DNA from: Candidatus Gastranaerophilales bacterium
GTDB taxonomy: Bacteria > Cyanobacteriota > Vampirovibrionia > Gastranaerophilales > Gastranaerophilaceae
DNA: 64,000 nt
NCBI GenBank assembly: GCA_944322945.1
Contig: CALUQN010000005.1
Span: forward strand, 23,559 to 87,558
Direction: 5' to 3'
Below, piece by piece: positions 9,670 through 16,792 of the stretch. The notes below the pieces were generated by a model. The model searched no databases, had not been told where the DNA came from, and worked only from the letters and a program-made list of their open reading frames with translations. Positions within the stretch are counted from its first letter, which is position 1, and every line of letters begins with the position of its first letter. The translations under genes and the position numbers were made by a program.

Positions 9670-10583
9670 TAATTTTTACAGATGAAAATGGCGAAGATAT
9701 CAGGCTGGACACCTACTTGACACAGGTGCTGAATAATTTTTCACGCTCTAAAATCCAATCGCTTATAAAAAATAAACTCGTAAAAATTAACGGTCAGGAC
9801 AAAAAATCATCTTACATTCTGCGTGATGGTGACAAAATAGAGTTTGAACTTCCGCCGGATGATATCGTAAAAATCCAGCCGCAAAATATTCCTCTCAATA
9901 TTGTGTGGGAAGACGAAAACATGCTGGTTGTCAATAAACCCGCCGGAATGCTTACACATCCGACACCTCTTGAAAAAGAAAATACCCTCGTGAACGCACT
10001 TTTGTTCAAATACGGAGAAAACCTCTCTGACCTTAACGGTGAATTCCGAAGAGGTATTGTACACCGCCTCGACAGAAATACCTCCGGGCTTTTAATGGTC
10101 GCTAAAAATAACAAAACGCACGAATACCTCGCCGCTCAAATTAAAGCCAGAAATATTACAAAAAAATACAGAACTATTGTCAATGGCAATTATGAAAAAG
10201 ATGAAGACACAATTAACCTCCCCATTGGCAGAAACCCAAAACAGCCGCACAAAATGGCTGTTATTGAAGGCGGCAAAGATAGCGTTACACTCGTAAAAGT
10301 TATCGAAAGGTTCAAAGATTATACCTACCTTGAACTGACTCTTGTGACCGGCAGAACCCACCAGATTCGCGTCCATTTGAGCCATTTGCACCATCCTGTA
10401 TTCAATGACACTCTCTATGGCGCAAAACAGGAAAAGACAACCACATCAGAACAAGTTTTACAATCATACTTTTTGAGGTTTACAAAACCTTTTTCTGATG
10501 AAATAATAGAATTGGAAATTGAACCCGATGAAGAATTTAAGAAGGTTTTAAGATACATAAAAGACAGGAGCCTGAAATTATGA
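9666..10583 (+). CDS. rluD: RluA/RluD-family pseudouridine synthase
   Basis: Isomerises uridine to pseudouridine in structured RNA, most likely 23S rRNA. The 305-residue protein has an N-terminal S4 RNA-binding domain (about residues 10-70) and the RluA catalytic domain. The catalytic aspartate is D136 in GIVHRLDRNTSGLL, and the family motifs VNKPAGMLTHP and TGRTHQIRVHL are present. The start overlaps the lspA stop by 4 bases (ATGA), and the end overlaps the next gene by 4 bases, showing translational coupling. The exact target uridines cannot be read from sequence. Confidence 0.93.
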   Translation: MIIFTDENGEDIRLDTYLTQVLNNFSRSKIQSLIKNKLVKINGQDKKSSYILRDGDKIEFELPPDDIVKIQPQNIPLNIVWEDENMLVVNKPAGMLTHPTPLEKENTLVNALLFKYGENLSDLNGEFRRGIVHRLDRNTSGLLMVAKNNKTHEYLAAQIKARNITKKYRTIVNGNYEKDEDTINLPIGRNPKQPHKMAVIEGGKDSVTLVKVIERFKDYTYLELTLVTGRTHQIRVHLSHLHHPVFNDTLYGAKQEKTTTSEQVLQSYFLRFTKPFSDEIIELEIEPDEEFKKVLRYIKDRSLKL

Positions 10584-10966
10584 GAAGAATTATAAATATA
10601 GCTGCATACCTGTTAATGGTAGCATTAATATACATAGCCTGTGTCAATTATACAGATGTTGCTCATCTGCAGATATGGGGGCTTGAGGGCGCTGCGTCTC
10701 TCCAAAAATTCGGCATACCAACTGACGCCGTTTTCCGTGACACACGCCTGACCTGGATTATTATAGGCACTTTGCTTTCCGGAATTTTCATCGGCGCATC
10801 GGTTGTCGCTCAATTCTATTTTGCACAGAAAGAAAAACTGGAAGCCTATAAACGCGAACTTGAACGTAAAATGATAACAAATTCTTCCAGCACATCCAAA
10901 ATAGAAGTTCTGGAATCGAAAATTAAAACACTTGAAATCGCGCTCCAAAACGCACTTAAAAAATAA
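10580..10966 (+). CDS. LapA-like (DUF1049-type) small membrane protein
   Basis: A 128-residue inner-membrane protein with two transmembrane segments (about 5-22 and 58-80) separated by a short periplasmic part. A cytoplasmic coiled-coil tail (about 85-128, EKLEAYKRELERKM...) follows. This is the layout of LapA/DUF1049 proteins, which act in envelope assembly in proteobacteria. Assignment rests on layout more than on specific motifs. It is the last gene of the lspA-rluD operon and is followed by a strong terminator. Confidence 0.6.
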   Translation: MRRIINIAAYLLMVALIYIACVNYTDVAHLQIWGLEGAASLQKFGIPTDAVFRDTRLTWIIIGTLLSGIFIGASVVAQFYFAQKEKLEAYKRELERKMITNSSSTSKIEVLESKIKTLEIALQNALKK

Positions 10967-10982
10967 TTTTTTGCATGTCAAT

Positions 10983-11023
10983 AAAAAAAGCGCCTGCAGA
11001 ACAATTTCTGCGGGCGCTTTTTT
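10983..11023. terminator. Intrinsic terminator between convergent genes
   Basis: AAAAAAAGCGCCTGCAG and its complement around an AACAATTT loop, followed by TTTTTT. The flanks suit both strands, so it can serve the lspA operon from the left and rpsR from the right. Confidence 0.85.
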
Positions 11024-11038
11024 GTGTATGTTTTCAAT

Positions 11039-11272
11039 TTAGTCAAAAACGTAATTGATAATAGAAGCTTCTCTTGCGCGTTTGATCGCTGTTGCAATCA
11101 TTCTTTGGTGTTTAGCGCAGTTGCCTGTGATTCTTCTCGGAATGATTTTGCCTGCTTCTGTCAGATATCTTTTCAATTTTGCAGCGTCTTTGTAGTCGAT
11201 ATATTCAACTTTATCAGCGCAAAGGCTGCAATTTTTACGTTTTTTCTTGTCTGACATATCTTGTCTTGCCAT
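11039..11272 (-). CDS. rpsR: 30S ribosomal protein bS18
   Basis: Small basic ribosomal protein of the 30S platform. The 77-residue sequence has the family core [19 protein letters not shown] and [17 protein letters not shown]. Two cysteines in CSLC suggest the zinc-capable (C+) form. It is the last gene of the leftward dapF-rpsF-ssb-(76 aa)-rpsR block; rpsF-ssb-rpsR is a widely conserved bacterial order. Confidence 0.97.
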   Translation of the reverse strand: MARQDMSDKKKRKNCSLCADKVEYIDYKDAAKLKRYLTEAGKIIPRRITGNCAKHQRMIATAIKRAREASIINYVFD

Positions 11273-11334
11273 GATTTTTAATTTACCTTTCTATTTTTTG
11301 CGTCAGAGACGCTCGACCGAATTTTTATTATGTA

Positions 11335-11565
11335 TTACTTGTGTGTTTCAAATTGTTTCAGCCTTTCCGTCACCGCTTCTAATATAGAATTTTTTGAGAT
11401 TGGCTGGTTTTTGTCATCTTGTTTTACAAACATGTCCGGAATTTGAGATTTTGAATTTCTATTCTGGAAGTATCTGTAAGTTGACTTCAATTGTTGTTGT
11501 TTAATTTTTTGGGTTTGTGCAGAAGTTTTCTGCGCTATTGCCGGAATAAATTTCCCGCTGCTCAT
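11335..11565 (-). CDS. Small conserved-position protein between ssb and rpsR
   Basis: A 76-residue hydrophilic protein (MSSGKFIPAIAQKTSAQTQK..., ending ILEAVTERLKQFETHK) that I do not recognise. It is rich in Gln and Lys, has no membrane segment, and is predicted helical at the C-terminus. A Shine-Dalgarno site (AAGGAGCC) precedes the start, and it lies in the tight ssb-rpsR gap on the same strand. It is therefore very likely translated with the ribosomal operon. An autoregulatory or single-strand-binding accessory role would be speculation. Confidence 0.6.
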   Translation of the reverse strand: MSSGKFIPAIAQKTSAQTQKIKQQQLKSTYRYFQNRNSKSQIPDMFVKQDDKNQPISKNSILEAVTERLKQFETHK

Positions 11566-11590
11566 TTTTTAGGGCTCCTTGTATATTTAA

Positions 11591-11998
11591 TTAAAAAGGA
11601 ATTTCGTCTTCGCCGATAAGTTCGTTAGAAAAATCGTCTGATTCAAATTTAACAATTTCTTCAGTGCCGAATTTTGAACTGCCGGCAGCTTGTACAGCAG
11701 AAGCCTCGCCTAATCTTTCGATTGTATTGGCGTCGATTTCATAAATCCTTTTGTCTGAACCGTCATCCATTTTAACTGTTTCAACTTGAAGACGACCTTC
11801 CACAAGGACTCTTTCATCTTTTGAAATTGAAGAAACTACATCATCAAGAGAATTTCTTTTAGAAATAACCCGGATAAGAATTTCTTCTCTATCACCGATA
11901 TTCAGAACAAAAGAAGAGACCGCAACATTGTTTTGGGTAAAACGTTTTTCCGGTGCTCTGTATACTGTTCCTGTTACAACTGTTTTTGCAAGTGACAT
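11591..11998 (-). CDS. ssb: Single-stranded DNA-binding protein
   Basis: OB-fold protein that coats single-stranded DNA in replication and repair. In 135 residues it has the OB core (KTVVTGTVYRAPEKRFTQNN, VEGRLQVETVK) in residues 1-105, then a short acidic linker. The C-terminus EDEIPF is the typical SSB tip that recruits partner proteins. Its place between rpsF and rpsR is the standard bacterial arrangement. Confidence 0.95.
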   Translation of the reverse strand: MSLAKTVVTGTVYRAPEKRFTQNNVAVSSFVLNIGDREEILIRVISKRNSLDDVVSSISKDERVLVEGRLQVETVKMDDGSDKRIYEIDANTIERLGEASAVQAAGSSKFGTEEIVKFESDDFSNELIGEDEIPF

Positions 11999-12037
11999 TT
12001 AAACTTCCTCTATTCTTTTATTTATTACGATAGTAAA

Positions 12038-12337
12038 TTAAACTGCTGCTTTTTTAGACATTTCAACGAACATAGTTCTGATGATGTTGTCGTTCAATCT
12101 GAGTTGTCTTTTAAATTCAGCAACTTTATCAGCAGGCAATGCCAAAACCATAGAAGTAAAGAAACCATCTCTAAAGCTTTGGACATCAAAAGCTAATTTT
12201 TTTCTGCCGATTTTGTCAACAGAATCAACTTTTCCGCCGAAGTCTGTGATAACTGTGCTGACAGCTTCAACAGCTTTGTCAATTTCTTCAGCGTCAAGAT
12301 TTGGTTTGAATATAGCTAATAATTCATAAGTTTTCAT
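12038..12337 (-). CDS. rpsF: 30S ribosomal protein bS6
   Basis: Ribosomal protein of the 30S platform that pairs with bS18. The 99-residue sequence starts MKTYELLAIFKPNLDAEEID and continues with VDKIGRKKLAFDVQSFRDGF and the closing helix. A longer frame opens at 12394, but the ATG at 12337 has an AGGAG site nine bases upstream and matches the conserved family N-terminus, so it is the chosen start. Confidence 0.96.
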   Translation of the reverse strand: MKTYELLAIFKPNLDAEEIDKAVEAVSTVITDFGGKVDSVDKIGRKKLAFDVQSFRDGFFTSMVLALPADKVAEFKRQLRLNDNIIRTMFVEMSKKAAV

Positions 12338-12402
12338 TTTCAAATTTCTCCTTTTTGTTCTAACTAGTGTATGAGACAATAATATCATGAACAAGAAAAT
12401 TA

Positions 12403-13236
12403 TTACAAGATGTAATCTGCAAAAAAGGAATAATCCGCAGGACCGATTAAGAAAACATCCTTGTGCGGATTAGCTTGAGAGCCTTGCCATTCAACAAATA
12501 CAGACCCTCCAAGCAGATTAACTTTAACTCTGTTTTCTGTTAAGTTATTTAAAACAGCAGCGACGACTGAAGCGCAGGCACCGGTTCCGCATGCGAGAGT
12601 GATGCCGCAGCCGCGTTCAAAAACACGCATATCCATTTCCGCAGGAGAGATAATTCTGACGAATTCAGTATTAGTCTTTTCCGGGAAAAACTCGTGTTTC
12701 TCAATAAAAGGTCCATAGTTTTGAGCAAGCGGCATCGGGTCTTCATCAGTGAAAATGATGCAGTGCGGGTTTCCCATAGAAACTGGGAATATATCAAACT
12801 CCCGTCCGTTTACAATAACGGTATTAAGCCCGCGGAAAGGGATTTTTGCATGCTCAAGTATAGGGTTGCCCATATTAACACGTACGAAACCGTCATCAAG
12901 GAGTTTAGGTTTGATAACACCAGCAAGGGTTTGTACGGAGAATTCTTTTTTGTTAACCAGTTTGTTATCATAGGCATATTTAGCGAAGCATCTCATGCCA
13001 TTTCCGCACATTTGAGCAGTAGAGCCGTCGGAGTTGAAGAAATACCAGCCGATATCGGTATCAGATGTGTCGGTTTTAGGGATAATCAGACCGTCAGCGC
13101 CGACACCGAAATTTCGGTCACAGATTTTTTTAGCGAGCGTCTCCATCGGAAGACCTGTTTTTTCGTATTCAGTATAATCAATAATAACAAAATCGTTGCC
13201 GCAGCCTTGCATTTTAGTAATTTTAATAGTATTCAT
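12403..13236 (-). CDS. dapF: Diaminopimelate epimerase
   Basis: Converts LL- to meso-diaminopimelate, which feeds lysine and peptidoglycan synthesis. The 277-residue, PLP-independent racemase carries both catalytic cysteines: one in the NGMRCFAKYA region (QMCGNGMRC) and one in ACGTGACAS. The start MNTIKITKMQGCGNDFV matches the family. The ATG at 13236 has CGGAGA nine bases upstream and is preferred over the longer frame from 13263. It heads a block with rpsF, ssb and rpsR, an uncommon but compact pairing of cell-wall and ribosomal genes. Confidence 0.95.
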   Translation of the reverse strand: MNTIKITKMQGCGNDFVIIDYTEYEKTGLPMETLAKKICDRNFGVGADGLIIPKTDTSDTDIGWYFFNSDGSTAQMCGNGMRCFAKYAYDNKLVNKKEFSVQTLAGVIKPKLLDDGFVRVNMGNPILEHAKIPFRGLNTVIVNGREFDIFPVSMGNPHCIIFTDEDPMPLAQNYGPFIEKHEFFPEKTNTEFVRIISPAEMDMRVFERGCGITLACGTGACASVVAAVLNNLTENRVKVNLLGGSVFVEWQGSQANPHKDVFLIGPADYSFFADYIL

Positions 13237-13280
13237 CAGTAAAAATCTCCGTTTCTGAAACAATTTTACAATAAAATCAG

Positions 13281-13424
13281 GAAGTTATACAGCAAATTTC
13301 ACAAATGCTATTAGAAGGTTGTCATTCTGAGGGCTTTAGCCAGAAGAATCTTTTATTGAGACCCTTCACTAACACTCCGTAGACTGGATTTTGAAATTTT
13401 AGTAGAATTTGCTATATAAGTCCC
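13281..13424. mobile_element. Small TIR-flanked repeat (MITE-like)
   Basis: About 144 bp bounded by imperfect inverted repeats: GAAGTTATACAGCAAATTTC at 13281-13300 and GAATTTGCTATATAAGTCCC at 13405-13424. It encloses the 30-bp core GTCATTCTGAGGG...AGAAGAATC at 13321-13350. The same ends and core recur at 5.4-5.65 kb and 58.9 kb. It carries no coding capacity, so any movement must depend on a transposase elsewhere. Confidence 0.6.
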
Positions 13425-13436
13425 TAAAATCAGATA

Positions 13437-13464
13437 TTGACAAAATATTTTGAACAAATAAAAT
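13437..13464 (+). promoter_or_regulatory. Sigma-70-type promoter of tRNA-Ser
   Basis: TTGACA at 13437-13442 and TAAAAT at 13459-13464 with a 16-bp spacer, about 25 bases before the mature tRNA 5' end. Confidence 0.65.
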
Positions 13465-13488
13465 AAGAAATATCTGATAAAACTAAAT

Positions 13489-13579
13489 GGAGGAGTGCCA
13501 GAGCGGTTTATCGGAGCGGTCTTGAAAACCGTCGTACGTGACGAGCGTACCGTGGGTTCGAATCCCACCTCCTCCTCCA
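13489..13579 (+). tRNA. tRNA-Ser (anticodon UGA)
   Basis: Class II tRNA. The acceptor GGAGGAG pairs with CTCCTCC, and the T-arm is GTGGG-TTCGAAT-CCCAC. The anticodon loop CTTGAAA gives anticodon UGA (reads UCA). A long variable arm is built from GTACG/CGTAC. The discriminator base is T (13576) and CCA is encoded (13577-13579). The 3' 21 bases up to position 13576 are duplicated at 24913-24933, marking integration of an element that restores the tRNA 3' end. At the far copy the core is followed by AATAAAA, not CCA. Confidence 0.95.
13556..13576 (+). mobile_element. attL core of the integrative element
   Basis: A 21-bp sequence (GTTCGAATCCC...CTCCTCCT) covering the tRNA-Ser T-arm and acceptor strand is identical to 24913-24933. 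Integration into the tRNA 3' end is the usual target for tyrosine integrases such as the one at 20755. Confidence 0.85.
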
Positions 13580-13586
13580 TTTTAAA

Positions 13587-13609
13587 AGAGCCTGGAGAGG
13601 CTCTTTTTT
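13587..13609 (+). terminator. Terminator supplied by the element for tRNA-Ser
   Basis: AGAGCCTGGAGAGGCTCTTTTTT forms a short stem-loop with a T-run directly after the encoded CCA. By position it belongs to the integrated element and ends the tRNA transcript. Confidence 0.75.
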
Positions 13610-14016
13610 AGTGCGTTTTTGCCCTATCCCCGAACTGTAAAAATGAGCCAAAATAGACCCAAAAGGGACTAAAAAGGGACTGCTGAAAAAATTTATTGAT
13701 TTTAGAGGATTTCTGCAATCAGGCAAAATTCAACATTACATAACGGTTTTTGCGGTAATTGCGGTCAATCCCAAGTAGCACATAGATTTTAGGATTTCCA
13801 CCTGTAGTAATTGCGGTTAATGCCAATATTCATATAAATATTGGTCTGTTTTGTTATGCCAAAATTCCGAAATCGGAAATAATATTAATAAATTACATAA
13901 CCTTGCAACCCCAAAACCCTCTCATACCAATCGAAGTCAAGAATTTGGGAGCGTGTTTTTTAAAAACAGTTTATTATAAGTTTGTGTACCAAAGAACAAA
14001 GAAAGGAAACAAACTT
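13610..14016. promoter_or_regulatory. Left-end control region of the integrative element
   Basis: No gene before 14017. A direct repeat GGGACTAAAAAGGGACT at 13665-13681 reappears at 24778-24794 near the right end and probably binds integrase arms. Two copies of GTAATTGCGGTyAATsCCA start at 13755 and 13807, spaced 52 bp (about five helical turns). They could be regulator, Xis or initiator sites. The last 100 bp form a leader that is repeated before the gene at 14489. Confidence 0.6.
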
Positions 14017-14022
14017 ATGAAA
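13921..14022 (+). repeat. Duplicated leader, copy 1
   Basis: About 100 bp ending in the start of the OB-fold gene. The stretch ACAGTTTATTATAAGTTTG and the ribosome-binding segment AGAAAGGAAACAA.CTTATG are shared almost exactly with 14391-14495. The copy probably contains promoter and 5' untranslated region. Confidence 0.75.
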
Positions 14023-14343
14023 TTATTAAAATGTAATCAAGTTAAAGAATTATCAAACAATGAATTGCTGAAAGATAAGTCTCGTACTGAAATTTCAATC
14101 TGCGGAACCATTACTTCAACAATTCAAATACCAACAAAATCTAATCCATATAAATTCATACGCTTTATAACGCTTGAAGACGAAACAGGTACAATAGATT
14201 GTGTTTGTTTTGACAGAGAAATAAAAAAGTTCGATAAATTATTGCAGATTAATAATCAAGTTATTATTACAGGAGAAAAGTTCATAGATAGGGAAGAGCC
14301 TCCAACTCCAATAATTATGCAAAATGTCAAATTAGCAAAATAA
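14017..14343 (+). CDS. OB-fold nucleic-acid-binding protein of the element
   Basis: A 108-residue protein with a tRNA-anticodon/OB-fold pattern: strands ISICGTITSTIQIPTK, FIRFITLEDETGTIDCVCF and NNQVIITGEKF. It most resembles the short OB domains of DNA polymerase III alpha or RecG, and it probably binds single-stranded DNA or RNA during element replication. The ATG at 14017 follows AAAGGAAA; the longer frame from 13903 runs through the duplicated leader and is rejected. First gene inside the element. Confidence 0.6.
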   Translation: MKLLKCNQVKELSNNELLKDKSRTEISICGTITSTIQIPTKSNPYKFIRFITLEDETGTIDCVCFDREIKKFDKLLQINNQVIITGEKFIDREEPPTPIIMQNVKLAK

Positions 14344-14390
14344 TATTTTAATACTTTTTGCAAGATATACTAAATTTTAATTCTGAAATG

Positions 14391-14495
14391 CTTTCATAAC
14401 AATCGAAACGATGAATTTGAGAGTAAGTTTTTGAAAAACAGTTTATTATAAGTTTGTGTACTCAAGAGCACAGAAAGGAAACAATCTTATGAAAT
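14391..14495 (+). repeat. Duplicated leader, copy 2
   Basis: Second copy of the approximately 100-bp leader seen at 13921-14022, here leading into the membrane-anchored protein at 14489. Similarity ends just after the ATG (ATGAAAT shared). Confidence 0.75.
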
Positions 14496-14863
14496 GGTTA
14501 GCAATAGCTTTAGTAATCTACATTTTTATTAACGGCTTTATTGAAGAAGCTAAAAAGCGATTAAGCAGTTACAGTGACAATGACGGTTACTATGAGGAAG
14601 ATGACTACAATGACAACGACGATTGGAATAATAATTATTCCTGCAATCAGCAAACTTACGATAGTCCGCAATTTGACAATAGCTTTATTTCTCGCACTCA
14701 ACCGCCTGAATATCATCATAAAGATACTAACGAATACAATATGTTGGTGCGTGTCAGGGGTGATAAATACGCAAGGCAGGAAGAAATTACTATTGAAGCA
14801 CACAACATATTTGAAGCCCGACAAAAGGCTAAAAATATGGGTTACGACATTATTAGAAGTTAA
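14489..14863 (+). CDS. Membrane-anchored acidic protein of the element
   Basis: A 124-residue protein of unknown function. An N-terminal membrane segment (WLAIALVIYIFINGFI) is followed by a very acidic, Asn/Asp/Tyr-rich linker (about 25-70). A small C-terminal domain (about 85-124: YNMLVRVRGDKYARQEEITI, then FEARQKAKNMGYDIIRS) resembles a DNA- or ligand-binding module seen in small phage and plasmid proteins. The start at 14489 is set by AAAGGAAAC in the duplicated leader; the upstream GTG at 14456 is rejected. The next gene follows after 9 bases. Confidence 0.55.
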   Translation: MKWLAIALVIYIFINGFIEEAKKRLSSYSDNDGYYEEDDYNDNDDWNNNYSCNQQTYDSPQFDNSFISRTQPPEYHHKDTNEYNMLVRVRGDKYARQEEITIEAHNIFEARQKAKNMGYDIIRS

Positions 14864-14872
14864 GGAGGAAAT

Positions 14873-15517
14873 ATGAATACAACAGGTTACAATGAAATTG
14901 ATTTAAAAAACTGGAAAAATTATCCTGAAATCAAAACTAACTCTTTCTGGGAGTATGAAGTTAATACTTATGAGCAAATTTATAAAAGATACACTAAAAG
15001 AAATGATTTAGTTCTGAATATATTCTGTAATTCTGAATCAGCAAAAGAAGAGGCAAAAAAGCTAGATAGAAAATATCTTGGGATAGAAGATTACGAATAT
15101 GATAACTCTTTGCGTAATACAGTCAATAACAAATTAAAAGAACTTGAGCAAAAGAATATTCAGCTATTATTACTCACTCCTGATTTAACTGATATTAGAG
15201 CAAGTAAGACAGAAGAATTTTTCAACACATTCAAACAATTTACAAAATTAGGCATAGATAACCTAGAGCAAGGTCGATTTGTCGTTTTAATAATCGGTAA
15301 TACATATTCAAATTCAACTTTGCACCTTGAAGCTTTTGAATATGCTCAATTTCTTACAAGTCAGGGGTTGCGTTTAAAAGCTCACATAGTTAAAGAAGTT
15401 TGGAAATGGTCAACTCTTGAATCTAGTACAGCAAAAGCCTTATGGCATTGTAGAGCCTTAAAGAGCGGATTTAATGTAGCTACCTTTAAGAATATTTTTA
15501 TTTTTAAAAAGTTATAG
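14873..15517 (+). CDS. DNA-methyltransferase-like protein without catalytic motif
   Basis: A 214-residue protein that I read as a degenerate N6/N4-type DNA methylase fold. Residues about 46-71 (LVLNIFCNSESAKEEAKKLD then RKYLGIE) match the AdoMet-binding segment usually written DPFAGSGTT...R.yiGiE. Residues about 134-165 (RFVVLIIGNTYSN...) match the later strand of the fold. At the expected DPPY position the text is LLLLTPDLTD, so the catalytic motif is missing. It may be a DNA-binding or regulatory relative; this is inference. It is preceded by AAGGAGG and sits in the element's early gene run. Confidence 0.5.
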   Translation: MNTTGYNEIDLKNWKNYPEIKTNSFWEYEVNTYEQIYKRYTKRNDLVLNIFCNSESAKEEAKKLDRKYLGIEDYEYDNSLRNTVNNKLKELEQKNIQLLLLTPDLTDIRASKTEEFFNTFKQFTKLGIDNLEQGRFVVLIIGNTYSNSTLHLEAFEYAQFLTSQGLRLKAHIVKEVWKWSTLESSTAKALWHCRALKSGFNVATFKNIFIFKKL

Positions 15518-15556
15518 ACAAAGAAAAGATAAAACTATGAAAATAGCAGAGGTGAT

Positions 15557-16243
15557 ATGAACAAAGAAGAAATAAATAAAATCTTACAATATCCTGTAAA
15601 AGGCTCGTTGATTACGATAGGCGGTCGTCCTGCTATGGGTAAAAGAACATTTGCGTTGAATTTAGTTGAACTATTCTGTAAAGAAGGGCATAAATGCCTG
15701 TATGTAACAGATTACGACAAACAAATAATTACAGAAATGCTATTAAGAATAGTTGCAAATCCAAACAGGCAGGAAAGTATAGAGATACAAACAGAAAATT
15801 TCACACAAGCAGTAAAAGAACTAAGCAGTTGGAATTTGCTTATTAAATCTACAGAATTTTGCAGGATAAAAAATGTCAAGCAAATAATACAGAAATACCA
15901 ACCTGATTGTTTATTCATCAATATGCACGTTAACAGCAGGAATAGATTGAGTTCTGAAAAGTTGAGGGAAATGTCAGAGCAAAATCATTTAATAATCTTC
16001 AAACTGGTAAATACACGCAAGGAACCACGCAATACAACAAACTATTATCCGAAAATTACAGATTTACGAGATAAAAATCTTGTGAAATATTCGGATGTGG
16101 TCTTATTGCTCTATCGTGAAGATTACTATAACTGCGATATTCCTGACGATAGAAGAAATATCATAGAGATAATTCAGGCGAAACCTGAAAATAATTCAAT
16201 CAAATTGAAATTTAATAGAAAAACTGGAAAAATCGGAACATAA
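15557..16243 (+). CDS. DnaB-like RecA-fold ATPase (helicase C-terminal domain only)
   Basis: A 228-residue protein matching only the C-terminal ATPase half of replicative helicase DnaB. GGRPAMGKRTFALNLVELF (about 22-40) aligns with DnaB Walker A GGRPxMGKTAFALN, but the residue after the catalytic Lys is Arg instead of Thr/Ser. YQPDCLFINM stands at the Walker B position. KITDLRD...DVVLLLYREDYY and IEIIQAKPENN match the DnaB end motifs. The N-terminal primase-binding domain is absent. It could be a helicase loader, decoy or modulator of the host DnaB. Confidence 0.65.
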   Translation: MNKEEINKILQYPVKGSLITIGGRPAMGKRTFALNLVELFCKEGHKCLYVTDYDKQIITEMLLRIVANPNRQESIEIQTENFTQAVKELSSWNLLIKSTEFCRIKNVKQIIQKYQPDCLFINMHVNSRNRLSSEKLREMSEQNHLIIFKLVNTRKEPRNTTNYYPKITDLRDKNLVKYSDVVLLLYREDYYNCDIPDDRRNIIEIIQAKPENNSIKLKFNRKTGKIGT

Positions 16244-16337
16244 AATTAAAAATCTTTTTAAGAGACAGAATAGAGGCAGTTGTAAGCTAAAGTGGGTAAA
16301 AACCTACGATTAAGAATAAAAATATTTGGAGGCAAAA

Positions 16338-16760
16338 ATGTACTTAACAAAAGATGAACTAACCATATTACAGGGCTTGAAAGAAAACTCAAGCTATGCA
16401 GAAATAAGCCGAAAGTTAAATGAACCGCTTCGCACCTGCGATAGCAGGGTGAATTCTCTATATCAAAAGTACGGAGTAGATAATAGAAAAGATTTAGTCA
16501 AAAAGGCAAACCTTGATAAGGTCGAAGTTGCAAGGATTGATAATATTCCCTACTGGCAATATGAGGGAACACAGCTTGTACAAAAAATTCCTGTTTGCAA
16601 AAGAGATGTTGAACGGCTATTAAAATTACTGGAAAATGAAGATGAAAAAGAAAAATTCAATCTGGTGTATTCATCAAATTACCTGTACAAATTTATGTAC
16701 TTAGAAATGCCGAGCGGTAAAGAATACATACAAAGAAACAAAATAATAAATAAAACTTAA
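16338..16760 (+). CDS. LuxR-type HTH protein of the element
   Basis: A 140-residue protein. The N-terminal 55 residues form a LuxR/GerE-like helix-turn-helix (LTKDELTILQGLKENSSYAE, ISRKLNEPLRTCDSRVNSLY). The C-terminal part is unknown and contains a charged segment (ERLLKLLENEDEKEKFN). The ATG at 16338 is chosen because GGAGG at 16328-16332 precedes it by five bases; the TTG at 16326 overlaps that site. Probably a transcription regulator of the element. Confidence 0.6.
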   Translation: MYLTKDELTILQGLKENSSYAEISRKLNEPLRTCDSRVNSLYQKYGVDNRKDLVKKANLDKVEVARIDNIPYWQYEGTQLVQKIPVCKRDVERLLKLLENEDEKEKFNLVYSSNYLYKFMYLEMPSGKEYIQRNKIINKT

Positions 16761-16786
16761 AGGCTCCGGAAAGGGAGCCTTTTCTC
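16761..16786. terminator. Terminator between convergent HTH and ung genes
   Basis: AGGCTCC-GGAAA-GGGAGCCT followed by TTTCTCTT; A-rich on the opposite side. It serves the rightward HTH gene and possibly the leftward ung gene. Confidence 0.7.
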
Positions 16787-16792
16787 TTAAAT

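Noticed and set aside
13903..14016. N-terminal extension of the OB-fold gene
   Set aside because: The extension lies in the duplicated leader; the strong ribosome-binding site is before 14017.
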